NCBI GenBank assembly: GCA_902783925.1
Contig: CACZSV010000167.1
Span: 1 to 35,512, forward strand
DNA length: 35,512 nt
Direction: 5' to 3'
Origin: an uncultured Coriobacteriaceae bacterium
Lineage (GTDB): Bacteria > Actinomycetota > Coriobacteriia > Coriobacteriales > QAMH01
Shown: piece after piece, positions 34,225 through 35,512 of the stretch
How the letters are laid out: the number at the start of each line of letters is the position of its first letter
Numbering within the stretch: position 1 is the first letter of the stretch
Translations under genes and position numbers: made by a program
Notes under the pieces: generated by a model
The model's database searches: none
What the model saw: only the letters and a program-made list of their open reading frames with translations
What the model was told of the DNA's origin: nothing

Positions 34225-35181
34225 CTAGAATTTGTTCAGTAAGACCATCCACCTAAGCCGGGTGGTATGCACGTTCGTCGTCATCATGATGTCTCTGCGC
34301 CTGAATAGAAAGCGGCGAGCCTTACCGGATTCACGGCGAGCCGCTACAGCCTCCACGAGCTTTGCCGTATCCGAGTCCATTTCCTGCTTGTATTCGCGCA
34401 GAAGCGCAAGTGCCATCTTGGTGTACTTTTCCGAAGTTTCCGGGGCTCCGTGACCAGGCTCTCGAGTAGCTTTCTTCGCGATAGACTCACGTGAACGACC
34501 CTCGTTCATATTCCCGACCGTATTCGAATCGGTGATTCTCCGATCAACATAGCTGTGTCGCAAATCGCAATACACATAGCCGCCGCAATACAGCGCAACG
34601 GCATGAATCCACGCATCGTATGTTCGTTCAAAGTCGTATACGGGATGCTGCCTCAGAAGCTTGATTAACGCCCCGTTCATGAGCATCGTGCAACCCAGAC
34701 ACCAGTTCTGTACAAGAAGCAGACTTCCCGTGTGGTCTGCGCAGACTTCGTAGGGAAGATACTCGTTGCCTAAAACACTGCCCTGTTCATCCACGTCGGT
34801 AACGCCGGCATAATAGAGCTCTGCCCGGCTCGTGTTGGCAGAAATATGCGCAGCGGCCGCAGCGAGCTTGTCTAGATGCCATACGTCATCTTGATTGGCG
34901 ATGGCAAAGTAGTCGTATTCATCTGCCGGGGCATCGTACACCAAATCCATGAAATTGCGGAGACTGCCCTTGTTCTGCGTGTTGTAGATAATCTCGATAT
35001 TCGCATGTTCACTTGCATACGTTTCCAGAATTCTGAACGTATTATCAGTTGAACAATCGTCGCTAATACGTAGCGTAACGTCGACGCCCTCTTGGCACAG
35101 AATGCTATCGAGCTGCTCTGCCAGATAGCTCTGCCCGTTAAATGTGGCCATAAGAACAAGTATGCGTGGCGCTTTTGCCAT
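34225..35181 (-). CDS. Family 2 glycosyltransferase
   Basis: The 318-residue protein has the GT-A fold of GT2 enzymes: ILVLMATFNGQSYLAEQLDS (7-26), the nucleotide-sugar motif SDDCSTDNT (40-48) and QDDVW (97-101), with a basic C-terminal region (RRFLFRRRD). It resembles RfbF/WbbL-like rhamnosyltransferases that build cell-surface glycans, but donor and acceptor are not determined. GGAG lies seven bases before the ATG. A small membrane-protein frame ends two bases upstream. It converges with the PBP1A gene, 55 bases apart, without a clear terminator between them. Confidence 0.9.
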   Translation of the reverse strand: MAKAPRILVLMATFNGQSYLAEQLDSILCQEGVDVTLRISDDCSTDNTFRILETYASEHANIEIIYNTQNKGSLRNFMDLVYDAPADEYDYFAIANQDDVWHLDKLAAAAAHISANTSRAELYYAGVTDVDEQGSVLGNEYLPYEVCADHTGSLLLVQNWCLGCTMLMNGALIKLLRQHPVYDFERTYDAWIHAVALYCGGYVYCDLRHSYVDRRITDSNTVGNMNEGRSRESIAKKATREPGHGAPETSEKYTKMALALLREYKQEMDSDTAKLVEAVAARRESGKARRFLFRRRDIMMTTNVHTTRLRWMVLLNKF

Positions 35182-35183
35182 GG

Positions 35184-35399
35184 TCAGTCTCCGGTCCTGC
35201 CAAATGCGTCCAACAATCCGAGCAGCGCGCATGCGCTAAACGCCGAGACAAGCGGACACAGCGCGCTCCCATAATAGTAATACGCAATGGGATTAAACGA
35301 AGAAACTCGTGAATATGCAAGCCCGCAAGCGAAAGCAAGCTGTCAAAAAACGCGACGAGCTCCATCAGCAGTACGTCCGGATTCCTCGGGCTTCTCCAT
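35184..35399 (-). pseudogene. Small membrane-protein frame interrupted by in-frame TGA
   Basis: From an ATG at 35399 the frame reads 18 codons (MEKPEESGRTADGARRVF), meets TGA at 35343-35345, then stays open for 52 codons to a TGA two bases before the glycosyltransferase ATG. The second part is hydrophobic (QLAFACGLAYSRVSS, then YYYGSALCPLVSAFSACALL) and has no start codon of its own before its last dozen residues. A TGG-to-TGA change would explain it as a decayed gene. Selenocysteine or chance are alternatives. No convincing ribosome site precedes the ATG. Confidence 0.35.
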
Positions 35400-35426
35400 G
35401 TTTTGAGTGAACTCGTTGCTGAAATC

Positions 35427-35512
35427 TGGCGGAGGGACAGGGATTCGAACCCTGGAGACGGCTCAACACCGCCTGACGGTTTTCAAGACCGTTGCATTCA
35501 ACCGCTCTGCCA
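35427..35512 (-). tRNA. tRNA-Ser (anticodon TGA), 5' end beyond window
   Basis: The minus strand from the right edge reads TGGCAGAGCGGTTGAATGC. The anticodon arm ACGGT/ACCGT follows with loop CTTGAAA (anticodon TGA), then a long variable arm typical of serine tRNAs, a T arm with GGTTCGAATCC, the 3' acceptor strand TCCCTCC, discriminator G and encoded CCA at 35427-35429. About seven 5' acceptor bases are missing beyond the edge. Confidence 0.95.

Noticed and set aside
35138..35365. A 75-codon minus-strand frame overlapping the glycosyltransferase start
   Set aside because: It runs 44 bases into the glycosyltransferase gene, and the alternative frame ending two bases before that gene looks more protein-like. 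It is kept only as a competing reading of this gap.

Overview
The window looks like chromosomal DNA of an anaerobic, moderately high-GC Gram-positive bacterium. The best guess is the class Coriobacteriia (Actinomycetota). This rests on gene content and order: a mreBCD-PBP2-rodA cluster running into the linked radical SAM/DUF2344 gene pair, an L21-L27 operon, a fused TRAP transporter with a TAXI receptor, a Nif11-type leader peptide and a family-4 uracil-DNA glycosylase. The taxonomic call is inference; there is no rRNA here. Most genes lie on the minus strand in tightly packed operons with 1 to 14 base overlaps.

Region 1 (1-7972, minus): glmS, acpS, nnrD, an alanine-racemase homologue, a family-4 uracil-DNA glycosylase, tsaE, a membrane-anchored J-domain protein, a periplasmic adaptor and tsaB, which is cut by the left edge. 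The racemase homologue lacks both catalytic bases of the family (PLP lysine replaced by Ser80, catalytic tyrosine by Phe307) although the frame is intact and translationally coupled to nnrD. Region 2 (8051-8988, minus): rplU-rpmA with an intrinsic terminator; L21 carries a SAP-like C-terminal extension, and a hairpin lies in its leader.

Region 3 (about 9.0-15.3 kb, mostly plus): an accessory segment holding an orphan Nif11-type RiPP-precursor-like peptide, a LysR regulator divergent from a TAXI-TRAP transporter operon with a downstream SDR reductase, and a 607-base non-coding stretch. That stretch has two tandem arrays of dyad-symmetric repeats (22-base and exactly 52-base periods) plus three further perfect inverted repeats. 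It is the part least explained by known genes.

Region 4 (15.3-25.6 kb, minus): ndk, mreB, mreC, mreD, PBP2, rodA, a DUF697 protein, a B12-binding/radical SAM protein and its DUF2344 partner, forming the rod-elongation cluster and its usual followers. Region 5 (25.6-31.8 kb, minus): a TPR membrane protein, a cyclophilin, tRNA-Arg(CCG), an RlmD/RumA-type RNA methyltransferase, a 55-residue 2[4Fe-4S] ferredoxin, and an OmpR/EnvZ-type two-component pair. Region 6 (32.0-35.5 kb): a class A PBP on the plus strand, then on the minus strand a GT2 glycosyltransferase preceded by a small membrane-protein frame broken by an in-frame TGA, and tRNA-Ser(TGA) cut by the right edge.

Functionally the window is rich in envelope genes: UDP-GlcNAc precursor supply (GlmS), the elongasome (Mre proteins, RodA, PBP2), PBP1A and a glycosyltransferase. 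It also holds core housekeeping: tRNA t6A modification, nucleotide repair, ribosomal proteins, ACP activation and NAD(P)HX repair.
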